Assembly: GCA_963070105.1 (NCBI GenBank)
Contig: OY718806.1
Coordinates: 9,505,365-9,569,364, forward strand
Direction of reading: 5' to 3'
DNA length: 64,000 nucleotides
Source: Litomosoides sigmodontis
Lineage: Eukaryota > Nematoda > Chromadorea > Rhabditida > Onchocercidae
Below, piece by piece: positions 24,166 to 38,200 of the stretch. Below the pieces are notes generated by a model, which was not told the DNA's origin, did no database searches, and was given only the letters and a program-made list of their open reading frames with translations. Position numbers and translations under genes: made by a program. The first letter of the stretch is position 1. Every line of letters starts with the position of its first letter.

Positions 24166-25910
24166 TTGTTACGTTCCTCAGTGTTGGTAACATAGCGGCG
24201 AAGGGACAAATCTTGTAAGTTTTATCTTTTTTTTTGGAAGCTTAAATTTAAAAACCAGTATGCGAATCAGTGATTTTATCATAATACGTCGTTTGAAGTA
24301 TTTTGCTCTAACCTCTTTCTTTTTTAGAGACTCTGCAGTGCAGAGTCGAGAAGTCACTGGTGATCTATGTTGATGTCATGGTCAGCATAAATGCCGATCA
24401 GTGTAGCGACTTACATCGCTTCCGGCCCAAACAGAGTATGTTTGTTTTTCACCCTAATTTGAATTCGTATAGGGCTATAAAGATGACTCGAATTAGATAA
24501 GATTTTATTATAGCAGTCTAAACATCGTGATTCTGTAGTGAACGATGGCTTTTCAGGTGAAGCAACAGGGCCGTTTCTGCTGCTCGATGTCACAATGGCA
24601 TGGGAAGGGGACGCTGATTTTGTAGGCGTTATGTCCCACATCAATGTGTGGGACCGAATGGACTGGGAAAATTCATTGTAAGTTTTTATTGTTTCGTGTG
24701 CGAAAGCTTTTTTTAATTTTATATGATAAAGATTGTTGTATCCTGAAAGTAAAACCTCAAATAGTGAACATGACCTTTAAAATTTCAATAGAACGTGAAT
24801 CGTTCCCGAATCAGCAAGGTATGTTTGTTTTTCAGTTGAATTCGTGTAAGGGTATAAAGATGACTCGAACTGAATAAGGTTTTATTATTTCCGTCAAAAC
24901 ATAGCAATTTCTCAGTGAACGGTGACTTTTCAGATGAAACAGCTGATATGTACTGGTATGATGGTCAACTGTAATGCCGGTCAGTGAAGCGACTTGCGTC
25001 GCTTCCGGCCCAAACAGGATGTTTATTTTTCATTCTAATTTGAATCCGTATAGGAGTATAAAGATTACCCGAATTGAATAACACTTTATTATAGCAGTTA
25101 AAACATCGTGATCCCACTTCTGCTACTCGATGTCACAATGGTATGAGAAGGGAGCGCCGATTTTGTGGGCGGTATGTCCCACATCAATGTGTGGGACCGA
25201 ATGGACTGGGAAAATTTATTGTAAGTTTTTATTATTTTTTGTGCGAAAGTTTTTTAAATTTTATATGATGAAGGTTATTGCATCCTGGAAATAACACCTC
25301 AAGTAGTGAGCATGAATACTATCCTTAAAATTTCTGTTCATTACCGTATATTTTGATGGCGTTTATTTCTTTATACTTAATTTATATTTTTTCAGTGTTG
25401 AAAAAAAATTTTGTAGAATGGACGAGCTAATCGTCGAGGAAGAAATGCCGCGAATACATATAATTTGGTTTTCGCTTCAGTGATCGCACATACCATGTAT
25501 ATATCAAGAGAAATTTCGTACTTTGTCATGTTTGCACCTTGTTTTTTTTTTTATTATTGCTTTGCTTGTTCTATTTCATTGGTTTTATAATAGGAAATTT
25601 ATTTGCAATTTTGATCACATTGATTCAAATATCTTACAACAATGCTTCAGAAATAACAAAGAAATAGAAATGCTTATATATTGCTTATAATTTCCAAAAT
25701 TACTACTGCAGAACAGCACAACCAATTACCGTAGCAAAGTATTTCATTTACCAAATGAAGAATCGAACATATACAGATAGCTGAAACGTTCTGCGCAGAA
25801 TTCATGCATCTCCTTTTTCCTTATTTACCACAATTTCTCCGATTAAAGGTATCATCTGTAACCAGTTTATTAGAAATATATTTTATTGAAAAGTATTTCA
25901 GTGCTATGGT

Positions 25911-28699
25911 TCATAAAAATTGATTCGTTTGGTAGAAAAGCGTCAAATTTAGGAATTTATAATGTGAAAACGCCTGAAATACTCTACATTCAAGTCTATA
26001 TTTAACTGTGACCTTTCCTCTTAAAAGAAATTTCGGTAATGAGATAAGCCAATTCACGGAGACCTTAATCACAACTATTGGCATTACAAGTATATACTCT
26101 GCAATAGAATTTATGTGCTCAGGCTTTCGAAATTTGGTACTAACTGGATTTTGTGGTCCTAACTCCTGGTGATGTACTGCAAAAGTGTCCTGAACTGTTG
26201 TTCCCTCTTCAATGTCTTCCATCTCCGGCCACATACTTGTTTCAGCTTTATGTACTCGATTTAAACGTTCGGTCAAATCTCGAAGCGCCTTCTGCCTTAA
26301 AAGTTTTTATTATTAAAATAGATTGATTTTAAGCGACCAATTTAATCACATGCTTTCACGTCACTGCAATTGAAGCCGAAAAAGATAAAAGTAAAGGGCT
26401 CAGCACAAGTGTTTGTAAAAACAAAATACTTGAAAAGTGCAGTAAAAATCCTACCGCCTTCTTTCCGTATCTCTCGTATATAAACCGGGAAGAATGACAT
26501 TTATTGAATCGAGCTGCGTTAGATCGATATGCCTTGCCACTGGTTTACATATACGTGCGTGTATTAAGCAAGTATAAACTGCTGATGACAACACTCTCAT
26601 TAACGGTTGTAATTTCGACGGGAAAAGACTGAAATTACATAAAAATGAAACGGATACGGCTGGCATCGAGTTGAAAGCAGACTGCCTGTTTCTCAATTAT
26701 ATATATATATATATATATTTGGGACGCAAATTAAATTTTTTTTACAACTTCAGATGACGTGGTGAGTAAAGGTTCGGACGACAACAGTATCCCATATTGA
26801 ATAATGATGAATGGACAAGTAATTCGAACCACTGAGAACCTAGGAACTGTTTGACATAAGTATTCCAACCGCATTCCAAAATTCATCTGCAGCACTATAC
26901 AACTGTAACGTCGGTAGTGAAGATTTCCATGTGTATGATCATGGATTTCCCTTATCACTTCAACTAACATCTAGCACTGCATCCACAACGCCGGACAAGA
27001 CGTTAGAGGAAGAATTACCTTAGTAAAGGCGAACTTTCAAAACTCGTTAAGAAGAATATACATACAATTTACAGCATAGTTGAAAAAACATCATATGGCA
27101 TACGTTGCCCATGCAAAATGTTCGCTGGGATCTCCTCTCGGCTCATTGCCATCGTGTGGTTGGAAAAAACGCAAATAAATCCAGCTTATTTGAATACCAG
27201 ATAAAATCTGAAGTAACGAAACCCAACGAAGAAGACCAAATCCAACTAGTAATGATGCACCGACAATAATACAAGAAGGGAGATGGGTATTTTTGATACG
27301 TCCAACTGGTGTCATCAGAAGTGCCGAATCTGGCAGGTACTGAAAATAGTGTCCACATCTATCATCGACTTCTTTACAAAATGATAAATTAAAACACAGA
27401 AAATGATGAATAAAAATGTTCAAAATAGCCGGTTAATAAAAGCTTCACTGCGCACGGGTTCGAAAGATCCGGGCTTCTTACCTGCTTCATCGCAACACAA
27501 ACGGCCGAACAAGCAGATAACAAACCAAATATATGAGTCCGGAAGAAAAAGGTATCATTCGCCGTAATAACAAATGTTAATAATGCCATAATAGTGATTA
27601 AAAGTGATGATCCAATCTAGAAAGATGAATTTAGGGAAATAGTAAGGCTCCAGCCTTAATTGCAAATGAACCAATATACATTCTAATATACAGCAAAAAT
27701 TTATACAATTTAATCCACTTCTGTCTATTTTGACTCGGTTAAATTCAGCCATTTTAGCATTATTTAGCAATATGAGGACATTTAGACATTGATATCTGAA
27801 CAGTTAAGTTTGGCATTTATACTGTACATAAAATACCCAAAGAACTCCGGATCAACTACTGTCAGGAATTGCAAATAGCCAAATAAACAGCATGATGCAG
27901 CTAAATGCAGAATAATAATGCTAAAGTTTTGTTGTCTATAAAAGTGTGCAATATAGTACTTGAAAAAAAAAATGAATGGAAAAGTGATTTATTTGCACGT
28001 CACTTTGAAAACTTAATATAAATCAGCAAAAAATTTTTCCTATACCTTTAGATTACTTTTAAGATTGTTTAGTGATGTCCAAGCTAACCGTGTTTGGAAA
28101 CTCGAAAATGCACAATATTTATGCTAGAAAAAGCAAAATTAAGCATTCCATAAAATAAATGAAAAACCACACCTGAACAATGCCTAAATATTTGATGGTT
28201 TCAAAGAGGCCCCAGTTTGGCTCGATTAATGATGCCACCTGATGAAGATTCCATATCAGTAAAATGAAAGCAAAAATGTTGGTCTCAACAGTAAAATGTG
28301 TGAGCAGCCGCCACACTTCAAATCGCACCAAATCATTACCAGTTAAAGAGAAGAATTCAAAAATAACTTGAGAAAGAGATAAAACTCCGCCTAAAAAATA
28401 TATATAAATCATGAGATACTAACACCTCCACATGATTGCCGTCTACGCAGTTTTCTGGAAGATAGGTACGAAACATAATTCTATTTTTGAAGACACATAA
28501 CGTGACATTAAACTCAACTAATAAAGATGACGGAACCGAAAATTGCTTCAATAATTATGCTTTAACAATGCAAGTTTCGTTTCATGAAAAAAAACTAACC
28601 TAACAAAACTATACACAAACCAATCTGGAAAAATGGACGCGACTCCTTCAAACATAACGCTGTCGTCTTTGCCGGCGACAATACTGTCGAAAATATCAT
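25911..28699 (-). CDS. TMEM115 homologue (Golgi rhomboid-like membrane protein)
   Basis: TMEM115 is a multi-pass Golgi protein of the rhomboid-like clan without protease activity, linked to retrograde Golgi traffic. Exons on the minus strand: 28699-28600, 28390-28173, 27616-27482, 27339-27104, 26628-26455, 26295-25911. Landmarks: FEVWRLLTHFTVETNIFAF, the LIEPNWG turn, VCVAMKQ, ISWIYLRFFQ, DPSEHFAWATLFPSKLQP, SINVILPGLYTRDTERRRQ and KALRDLTERLNRV then MWPEMEDIEEG, all in the family order. The stretch from IEPNWG to AMKQ has exactly the length I recall for vertebrate TMEM115 when exons 2 and 4 are joined. All internal phases close. The predicted length of about 415 residues is longer than the ~350 of vertebrates because of a hydrophobic C-terminal tail (after about residue 370) that may instead be intron or 3' UTR. 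The choline kinase gene runs convergently. Confidence 0.92.
27860..27958 (-). other. Possible in-frame cassette exon of the TMEM115 gene
   Basis: A 99-base open block, preceded by a T-rich acceptor ending CAAG and followed by GTAGTT, sits in the intron between exons ending at 28173 and starting at 27616. Both neighbours are in phase 0, so inclusion adds 33 residues without a frameshift. The insert (YYIAHFYRQQNFS then IIILHLAASCCLFGYLQFL) is strongly hydrophobic and would add one membrane segment. The family sequence aligns gap-free without it, so it may be chance. Confidence 0.25.
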
Positions 28700-31324
28700 T
28701 GCGAAATCTCGAGTAGCACGGGCTTAGATATCTTTCCAGTGTTAATCAGAGGCTACGGAAATGACGTCCAACATCATCTTTCGCTGATAACGCAACCGAC
28801 ATCTTTAATCCTAAACAGCATGAAGCAATTAATCAACCTCTCGTTGTTCAATACATACAAAAGATGCACAAAGCAATCTTTTTTGGCACTTTTTTAACGC
28901 TTCCGAAAAAATACACAAAGCAAAAAAAATTGTTGCAATTCCTTGTCATAAAGCAAATATTATTTTTCATGAAAATACACAAAATACCTGAAACCAAATT
29001 CCTGAATTTTAGACAAACATTGCTGCTTACTCAACCACCTAGTTAGCTATCTAACGCACTTTTTTGCATATTTTCCTCAGTTTACCAAATTGTTATTTCG
29101 CTTTCTCACCTCTCCTCCTTGTAACATTTTTTTTAGCCACTAACAGCAGATATACATACTGACTATAAATCCCGGTAGTCCGTGTTTAATCACCTCGCTA
29201 CAGTGGTATTTCACTACTCGCAAAACTCGCACTAAGTGAATGTTTGAAGGTGACTGACCTTTGACCTTCCGTATCTCTCGGCGTCCCACCACCGCCTTAC
29301 TATAAAGCGTCAAATTTCACCAATCACTCATTCCAACACATGTTATCATCATTCATCCAGCACTTCCTGAAACTGAAAATGTCTCTTTGTGAAATTTATC
29401 AAGCTCAGTAGCTGCTTGGATGCATAGATGCTAAATTCTCCTTTGCTACCAATAACAAACATACCCCGTTCGTTTGACCTAAAATTATACGTTTTGCTTA
29501 GCTAACATCCGATTTTTAGGATATGAAATCCCGGTGATTTTTGATCCTTGAAATTCCTTACATATTTTGTAAATTTTAGCTTCAGAGTGAAAGCAAAATA
29601 GTTGTAAATGCTTTCTCCTTACCTGCAATGAACAAATATGTTTTATGCACTATGATAATGTGAAATTTGTCGAATTAAATGACGTGAAATTCTACTGAAT
29701 AAAATGAATGAATTTTTAAAATGTGTTCTATTTATCATCATTATACATAATTATGTGCAAATTAACAGTATGAGAAGCTGTATGAGAGCTTTTTTTTTCC
29801 TCGAAAACAGTCATATGACGCTGTATTCCCTTGTAGCGATTTGATAGCGTATGAAATACCTGTAAAAACATTCATAGCAACTACGTTTCGATCGTTTAGC
29901 TTTTGCTATTAACAGCTTCCTCAAATACTTCACTTTTCAACTTTTTTTTTTGTAAGATAATCCTTGCCTACCATATCACTCAATTATGAGGGGATGTTTT
30001 AGTGGAAATTTGTACGAGTTGATTAATTTCAAAATTAACAATAAAAAAAAAGGTGGTATTCATTAAATGAAATGTAGTGAGAGGATTGGATCATCCATTA
30101 ATCACATGAGAATGATGCGATCAGAAGAATTTATTCTTTCTTTAAGCATTGTTAGTCATACTAGAAAATTACTTCATTTCCGTGATTAATATAAAATATC
30201 AATCATTTTCAAATATCCTCAATTTGACGAAATCTTTTCCGTTTTAGTAAATTTTCATTCGTTTTTTTTTTGTTCAACCATCACGAACATTAAGTATTGT
30301 TTGTTGAAAATGATTTCCTCCTAATCATTTGCAATTGTCTTATTAATTATTATTACTTTTTTTTTGGAAAACAATTTTCCATATTCGCATGATTATTGCA
30401 AGGCGAAAAAAATTACATTCAAATAAAACTTATTATTTGAGAATAGTTATTTTATGCAAATGAGATTTCAGGCTTGCTTCAATCGCACTATGGTAAAAGA
30501 AGGGAAAATGTCGATTGACCAACACATCAGAGGATGCCGGTTCACTTTTGTTTGAACATTTGGAAAAAGAAAAATTATCCACGTCTAGTTATTTGGTTTC
30601 AAGAATTGCTTCTATCTTCTTTTTTTTTTTTTAAGGGAACTCTTTTTTTTAATTACATAATTACACTTATCTCGTCCAATTTGTTGTTTTCATTCATGCT
30701 TAGTAAGTGTCATATTCATTGAACGCGCCACTGAATGATAGTGATCGAGAGCTGAAAAGCATTGTTAAATCATTATTTTACTTTATCTATTCAATTCTTA
30801 CATTAAATTATCAGTTGGAAGTTCTTATTTTCATCTTTCCGCTCATTTCATCATCTTGTGCGTGCGCTGCAGAATTGTTGACTGAATAGATGAGGAGATT
30901 TTTTTTTTTCAAAATTCAATGTCTTTTTCTTTCTTTGTTTGCTCAATTTCCATTAATAATGGCTAAATTGAAAATTAAATTTCATTATTTCTTAAATAAT
31001 AAGTGTAGCAAATCATTTTTCAACAAGTTAGAACCAATGATAGTAAATAGAACGGCTTGCTTATTTCATTGAAAATCTTAATTTGCTGGCTGTCGCAAAG
31101 TGTATCTTCTTCATTATTGGGTAAGATGAAATTTCATAAATTTCCAGTTTATTAAATGTTATTTTCATGGGATATATATATTGGAAACCACTACTCACTA
31201 CTCAAAGAGGTAGGGTAGAACAAAAAAAGACGAAAACGAATTACAATTACTCTAACAGTATGAATTCATTAGTAATGCATTTAATGAATAATTTATTTTT
31301 CATTAAATGTATATTTTTTTTCTC

Positions 31325-31326
<2 letters not shown>

Positions 31327-31361
<35 letters not shown>
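31327..31361. repeat. (TG)n microsatellite
   Basis: About 17 TG units. Confidence 0.9.
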
Positions 31362-31907
31362 CTATTTAGAATGTATTGATCAAATGTATTTTATTTTAAA
31401 ATGGTAATAGGTAAGCACAGGTGAAATTTGAAAGAGGAAATTATGTGAGAGTATTACTTGCACATTGTCCTCTATTACCGAGCAAATATGATAGCAGAAA
31501 AAGATGGAGAGAAATAAGCAGAGGAAGAAACAGAAAGAAAAAATGGAACTGAAGTGCCGATCGTTGTGATTGGATAGGATTTTGCTTGTAATCAATAATT
31601 TCCATTTCAATATGAATTGAGCATTTGAAACATTTTCTACGAAATGAATCATTTCAGCTTCCAAATTTGAAAGTAAATTAATACAACTGATAGTCGAATT
31701 TATTTTCCCATAACGCGAAAGAAAGAGAGGAGTGGGAAAATTTGCATGGTAGGCGGACGAGTAGTGTGTTAGCAAACTAAATTTGCAAAATGAATAAATG
31801 AGGAGGAGAAAAATACACAACTACCTGTTTCAGGAATAAATTTAATCATAATTTCAGACACCGAAAAGCACACACATACCCGCGTATGGAGCATGACGTT
31901 ATATACA

Positions 31908-32101
31908 TACATGTATGTATGCATGTATGTATGTATGTATGTATGTATGTATGTATGTATGTATGTATGTATGTATGTATGTATGTATGTATGTATGTAT
32001 GTATGTATGTATGTATGTATGTATGTATGTATGTATGTATGTATGTATGTATGAATGTATGTATGTATGTGTGTATGTGCGTATGTGTGTGTGTATGTGG
32101 T

Positions 32102-32139
<38 letters not shown>

Positions 32140-32145
32140 TGGTAG
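31908..32145. repeat. (ATGT)n tetranucleotide array grading into (TG)n
   Basis: About 38 ATGT units with few changes, then a TG-rich segment with CG and GG interruptions. It reads as Met-Tyr-Val-Cys polymers and is not coding. Confidence 0.95.
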
Positions 32146-33580
32146 AGATTACGTTCACATATTATTGAGTTTGAAAGGAAAAATAAACAGAAGGCATGCG
32201 GCTTAGCTTTAAGCTAATTGTGCATGCAGCCAGAATGTGTGTGTGATCGATGGTAGGATGGACGATGGGTTTCATCCATCCCATCCCATCTATAGACCGA
32301 GGGTGAGGGTGGTTGCAGAAGAGGAAGTGTTTAGGGTGAATGATCGAGGAGAGAGAGAGAGAGGGAGAGAGAAGGTAGGAGATGCCGTCACCAAGTATGC
32401 ATGGAATCGAAACCGATAAAAGCAAAACATAAAGCTCCAAGCTCCCCTAATATCATTTGTTTCCATGCTTTAGAGCTTTTGCCGCTTACCGTCATCACTT
32501 CTTCCTTCTCTTTCTCATGCATTTCCCTCCCCTCCCCCCCCCCCCCCCCAACCCCTCCTCTCCACTTACTACAATTACGTCCGAAAGCGTCAAATTCATA
32601 TCTGAGTGATACTTTAAAATTTCCGGTTCATAGTAGCAGCTTGCTTCCATTCATCCGACATTTTCCTTCCTCCATCTTCCTCTCTCCCTCCCTCTCTCTC
32701 TCTCTCTCAACTCATTAGGAGCTGATCATTAATACTTTTTCATATAATTCTTCCTATTTCACGTTCCCTAAACAGTCATTTCTCTCTATCACTCTTCTCA
32801 AATCTTCCTCCTAAATGGATGGATGAGATGATCACTAGCCTTATTATTATGATTTATTATTGCTATTATTATTAGTAGTATTTTACTAGGAGTATCAATT
32901 ATTTATTTATCATTCGAGGCGTTCCATTGTGTTATGTTTGAGGAAATTTTTAATTATTACATGTGTCCTGTCACCTCTATTATATTTATTTTTAATTATC
33001 CCATCAGTTCATTACTGTGTACATTTTCAAGAACTTCAGTGGTCACGTTCAGGAAAAGTTTAAATTGCTGCACACACATTGTTTCGCATCGTAATTCAAT
33101 TTATTTCTAATTAATTGAAATACTATTACTTACAAATCTCAATTGTTCTTAACAATACACGTTATTAAAAAATGAAGATGAATGACAAAAGGCATTCGGG
33201 AGAATTTTTTTCCAGAATAGTGATAAGAAATAAAATGATAATTCGTCACTGCGTGTTTTTTTTTGCTCTCTTTTTAAATGTGTATTATGAAGAATAAAAA
33301 AATTGAAGAAATATGAAGGCAATTGTAAAAAGTAGCACATGAATTTTCCCAGATGTAAATTTATGTAGTCGAAATAATTTTAAGCTTTTAACTCTCATTC
33401 ACTAAAATTTATACTTTATAGTAAACTTCACTACCAGTATTTCCTCTCCTCTTTGATTGAATTTAGATCACCCAATAAATTTGACATTATTAATTGTCAC
33501 TGTTCAATTTTTTTCCTTTCATCGCTAACACTATTTTCCTCGATCGTTTTGAACATTCATGTTTAATTATTATTGTTATT

Positions 33581-33842
33581 ATTTATTATTATTTATTATT
33601 ATTTATTATTATTTATTATTATTTATTATTATTTATTATTATTTATTATTATTTATTATTATTTATTATTATTTATTATTATTTATTATTATTTATTATT
33701 ATTTATTATTATTTATTATTATTTATTATTATTTATTATTATTTATTATTATTTATTATTATTTATTATTATTTATTATTATTTATTATTATTTATTATT
33801 ATTTATTATTATTTATTATTATTTATTATTATTTATTATTAT
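33581..33842. repeat. 10-bp tandem repeat (TTATTATTAT)26
   Basis: Twenty-six copies of the same 10-mer found at 12111, here without variants, joined on the right to a 13-bp array. Confidence 0.95.
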
Positions 33843-34340
33843 TAATTATTATTATTAATTATTATTATTAATTATTATTAATAATTATTATTATTAATTA
33901 TTATTATTAATTATTATTATTAATTATTATTATTAATTATTATTATTAATTATTATTATTAATTATTATTATTAATTATTATTATTAATTATTATTATTA
34001 ATTATTATTATTAATTATTATTATTAATTATTATTATTAATTATTATTATTAATTATTATTATTAATTATTATTATTAATTATTATTATTAATTATTATT
34101 ATTAATTATTATTATTAATTATTATTATTAATTATTATTATTAATTATTATTATTAATTATTATTATTAATTATTATTATTAATTATTATTATTAATTAT
34201 TATTATTAATTATTATTATTAATTATTATTATTAATTATTATTATTAATTATTATTATTAATTATTATTATTAATTATTATTATTAATTATTATTATTAA
34301 TTATTATTATTAATTATTATTATTAATTATTATTATTATT
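33843..34340. repeat. 13-bp tandem repeat (TAATTATTATTAT)~38
   Basis: About 38 copies of a 13-mer equal to four TTA-type triplets plus one base, following directly on the 10-bp array (three triplets plus one base). One unit near 33880 is altered. Confidence 0.9.
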
Positions 34341-34364
34341 ATTAATTATTATTATTTATTATTT

Positions 34365-34978
<614 letters not shown>

Positions 34979-35293
34979 CATTAATTATTATTATTATTGT
35001 TTATTATTATTATTGTTTATTATTATTATTGATTTTTATTATCAATAATTATTATTTATTATTATTAATTATTCTTTAATAATCTTTGCTGCTGCCGCTA
35101 TATTCGCTACTACATCTTATTACTAATCGTTATTACTTAATTAATTAATTGATATTTTTTGTTCCTGCTGCATTATGATTTGTCGTTATTATTTTATGTA
35201 ATGTTATTATTATTGATGTTGAAATGTTGTTCTTTCTTACAGACAGAATAAATAATTGAATGCATTCCATAAATTTTGTTTGAGTCATGTCAG

Positions 35294-38200
35294 ATGGATG
35301 ATAAAGGAAAGGAACTTTGCCCGCGCTTGATTGACTACGTGGTTTGTTTCGTTTTTTTTTTGGAAAAGCTATTAGAGCATTCCGATAACTTTCGACATTA
35401 GCTCGAAGTTTTCTTAAAATATCATGCAATTTCAAATGTCTTCTTCTAAATTTTATCCACAGTTTTCCAAATTTGACAAATCTCGTGATTTATTTTTATT
35501 TTTGAGTATGTTTTTCAAAAAAAAATTTACTCATCAATTGCAGTTCAGCTGTCGTTTTGAATTGAATCGCAGTAGTTAATTAATGATTCGTTTTTTTTTT
35601 CAAATTTTTAAATAATATCAATATTTATTAAATCGGTTTGATTTCTGAATCATTTAATGCCGAACAATTTCAGGTTATAGTTGGTCGACGTCGTGGAAAA
35701 TATGTATGCCAAACAAGCATTAGTGATACATCACCATCATTAACGTCACAGAGTGTTACAGCACCCGAATTATTAAGGCGTTATCCGAACAACGATCACA
35801 AGGACTTTCATTTGCCAACCAATGTTACAGTATTTTGCCAACCTGAAGGATGTATCACAAAGGGTTTGTTAAGTTGATCATTTTTAAGGAAATGTGTGGA
35901 GACGTTCCAAAAAAAAATGAGTTTTTGGAGATTATATTTTGCACGGTATTTGGATTTTGAAGATGTTGAGAAATGTATAGTTCGCTGTTGAACTGATAAT
36001 TTATCTATTTATGTATACTGTTTGCAGAAGTACCGCGGCATTCACATGCTCATCGAGAAACAAGCAATTTTGTGTTTACTTTGACAGAGAAAGATTCTGC
36101 AAAAATTCGATATGGTATTTGTTTAAATTTCCTACAAAGTTATGAAAAACGTCGTTCTGTATCAACGGATGACAAATGCAATTTGTACAGTAATCGCTCT
36201 CATAAAAGGTTAATTTAATTTTCTGTTGTGCAAGAGGATCTAGTAGTAGAAAATAAATAAATGATCAATAAAATAATTTATAGAACTAGTTGGAAATCAG
36301 ATTAGTATTAGCTGGGCACAAAAAAGTACTCATCTTGGCTTATTTTCAAACATCCGGAATTATCTCCTGTCCTATCCACTATCACCATTTTGCGTAGGTT
36401 TTCAGGTAACATTTTGTGGAAGTCTCGCAGAAATCGATCGTAAAAACGTTATTACAGATTGGATCAAAGGCTGTCATTAACAAGCTTATGCTTAATTAGC
36501 CATCATCCATTTCTTTCCACATTTCGCGAATTGTTGCTGCTATTGAAGAAGTTGATCGATAGTTGTAGCCAAAAGCTTAGCGAAGATGGGCAATATTCAA
36601 AGTGAATTCATTTTCTTTATCTCAACTTTTTGTTGCCAAAGTTCATAATAGCATTTTTGTCTTCCTCTAGTAAAGCATTTTATCATTACGTTCATTTCAG
36701 CGATATAATTTGGACAATACTTACGGGTTGTTGGACGGAACCAATTCCACCACGTGTAATGCAGGACATTCGAGAGTTGGAAACATGGATTCTGATGTTG
36801 TTAAGTGCACCAGTTTCTGTTCCAGGAAAAACTAAGGTACTTTTGGAGGTAGGTATTTTTTTGAATTTATTCTTCGTTTTGTTTTTCTTCTTGCATTCTT
36901 ACTTTGCAATAATTTATCATTGAAGTGTGAAATTGTATGTGAACGTGAAGGAAAATTTATTTTTCCCTAACTGCAATCAATTCGTACAACTTTTGAGGTG
37001 TTGCCAGCAAATATTTTGCCCACTTTTGAATTCGCTCTTCCTGATCATACGCGGCTTTCTCTTGTTGATTTTCCACTCCATTTACCTCTTGAACTGCTTG
37101 GAATTGATACAGCTATGAAAGTTATGGCTGCTGTAATGCTAGAATCAAAGGTATGAAAATTGTTATAAGTTTGGACAAAATTTTACAAACGTAGGTAAAG
37201 CAGTAAACCATTACCTTTTATCAGTAATTGATTTATATCAGTTCCTGCTTTCCACTTTATTTTCACCCAAAATTTCATCCAAAATAAATAATCGGATATT
37301 TATGAATTATTTATGTGTCTTTATTTTGTTTATTTGAAATTTTTTTTATGAAATAAAATAGTAGGTTTGAAAATAAATGGCTTTATAGGTCGTTTTACAA
37401 TCACGCAATTACAATGCAGTCAGTATGTGCGTGTTAGCACTTGTTGCACTAATGTATCCGTTGGAATATATGTTTCCAGTTATACCTTTACTTCCATCCA
37501 TTATGCCATCAGCTGAACAGGTATATTTTGTTTTTAACTTTTCATTTGTTTAAACTGTTCTTTTAAGTTTTGTGAGAATATTAATTTTGCTTCTGTTCAA
37601 CTTATTTTCACAAATTCACTTTTGATTAAATGATTATGAATTCAATGCACAGCTAACTGTGAATGTTTTGATATTATTGTGCTATATGTTTTGGATATAC
37701 GGTAACATCAAAATTTTTTAACATATCTTGTAACGAACCAGGTGGCGTAATTGGGTATCAATCCTTTCCACTAACTGATAATAATAGAAATGATAGCAGT
37801 GAAATTTATTAAAATGGATTAAATTAATGTATATTATCAACTATGATCAATAATGAACGTATCTTGGGACATTAAATTAGAAAATATAATTTAACATATC
37901 GTTTATATTCATTAAAATAACAGTGTATTAATTTTATTAATTTATCATGGTTTGTAAAGTGATGTATTGTTTTCAATATGTAATGTTTTGATGAGAGCAC
38001 TTTTTCATGCTTGTATTATTTATTGGTATGTTTGTTGGACGTCGAAAGTACTGAAATATTCATTGACATATCTGTAGCGATACTAGGCTTACATGTTTTC
38101 AGTGTTTAAGCCGTCATATTTCAGTTATTGTATGCACCGACACCGTTCGTCATTGGAGTACCAGCGTCATTTTTTGCTCATAAAGCGATTGATATACCAA

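Larger units (their letters stand above)
22780..25260 (+). pseudogene. Diverged tandem copies of an exon-like unit
   Basis: Copies around 22.8-23.2, 23.9-24.2, 24.4-24.7, 24.8-25.0 and 25.0-25.25 kb share a block starting GTATGTTTGTTTTTCA, then GAATTCGTATAGGG.TATAAAGAT.ACTCGAATT, and ending AGTGAACGATGACTTTTCAG|GTGAAGCAG, that is, an intron of about 130 bases with good donor and acceptor. A downstream exon-like block ends at GTAAGTTTTTATT. Comparable peptides can be read: SINADQCSDLHRFRPKQ at 24.4 kb against NCNAGQ*SDLRRFRPKQ at 25.0 kb, and FCCSMSQWHGKG at 24.6 kb against FCYSMSQWYEKG at 25.1 kb, with stops in some copies. This fits a decayed, tandemly duplicated multi-exon gene of unknown family. 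A spliced non-coding transcript with structured exons is the alternative. Confidence 0.5.
21530..25910. other. Locally duplicated region without an intact gene
   Basis: Between two confident genes. It is less AT-rich than the other spacers and contains two ~0.68 kb direct repeats and several diverged copies of a unit with conserved splice-like boundaries. I find no continuous gene: copies carry frame changes and stops. The last 600 bases (25300-25910) look like ordinary spacer. Confidence 0.7.

Noticed and set aside
24329..24347. Perfect short palindrome GACTCTGCA-G-TGCAGAGTC, and GTCCCACA...TGTGGGAC near 24627 and 25171
   Set aside because: Real but short inverted repeats lying in exon-like units; noted as part of the array, with not enough length to call a separate element.
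26731..26970. 79-residue minus-strand frame with fairly protein-like composition inside a TMEM115 intron
   Set aside because: The flanking TMEM115 exons join correctly without it and it has no recognised domain; it could be an unrelated nested frame, but evidence is too thin.
31769..32206. Met-Tyr-Val-Cys and His-Thr-Tyr-Ile rich frames on both strands
   Set aside because: Translations of the ATGT and TG microsatellites.
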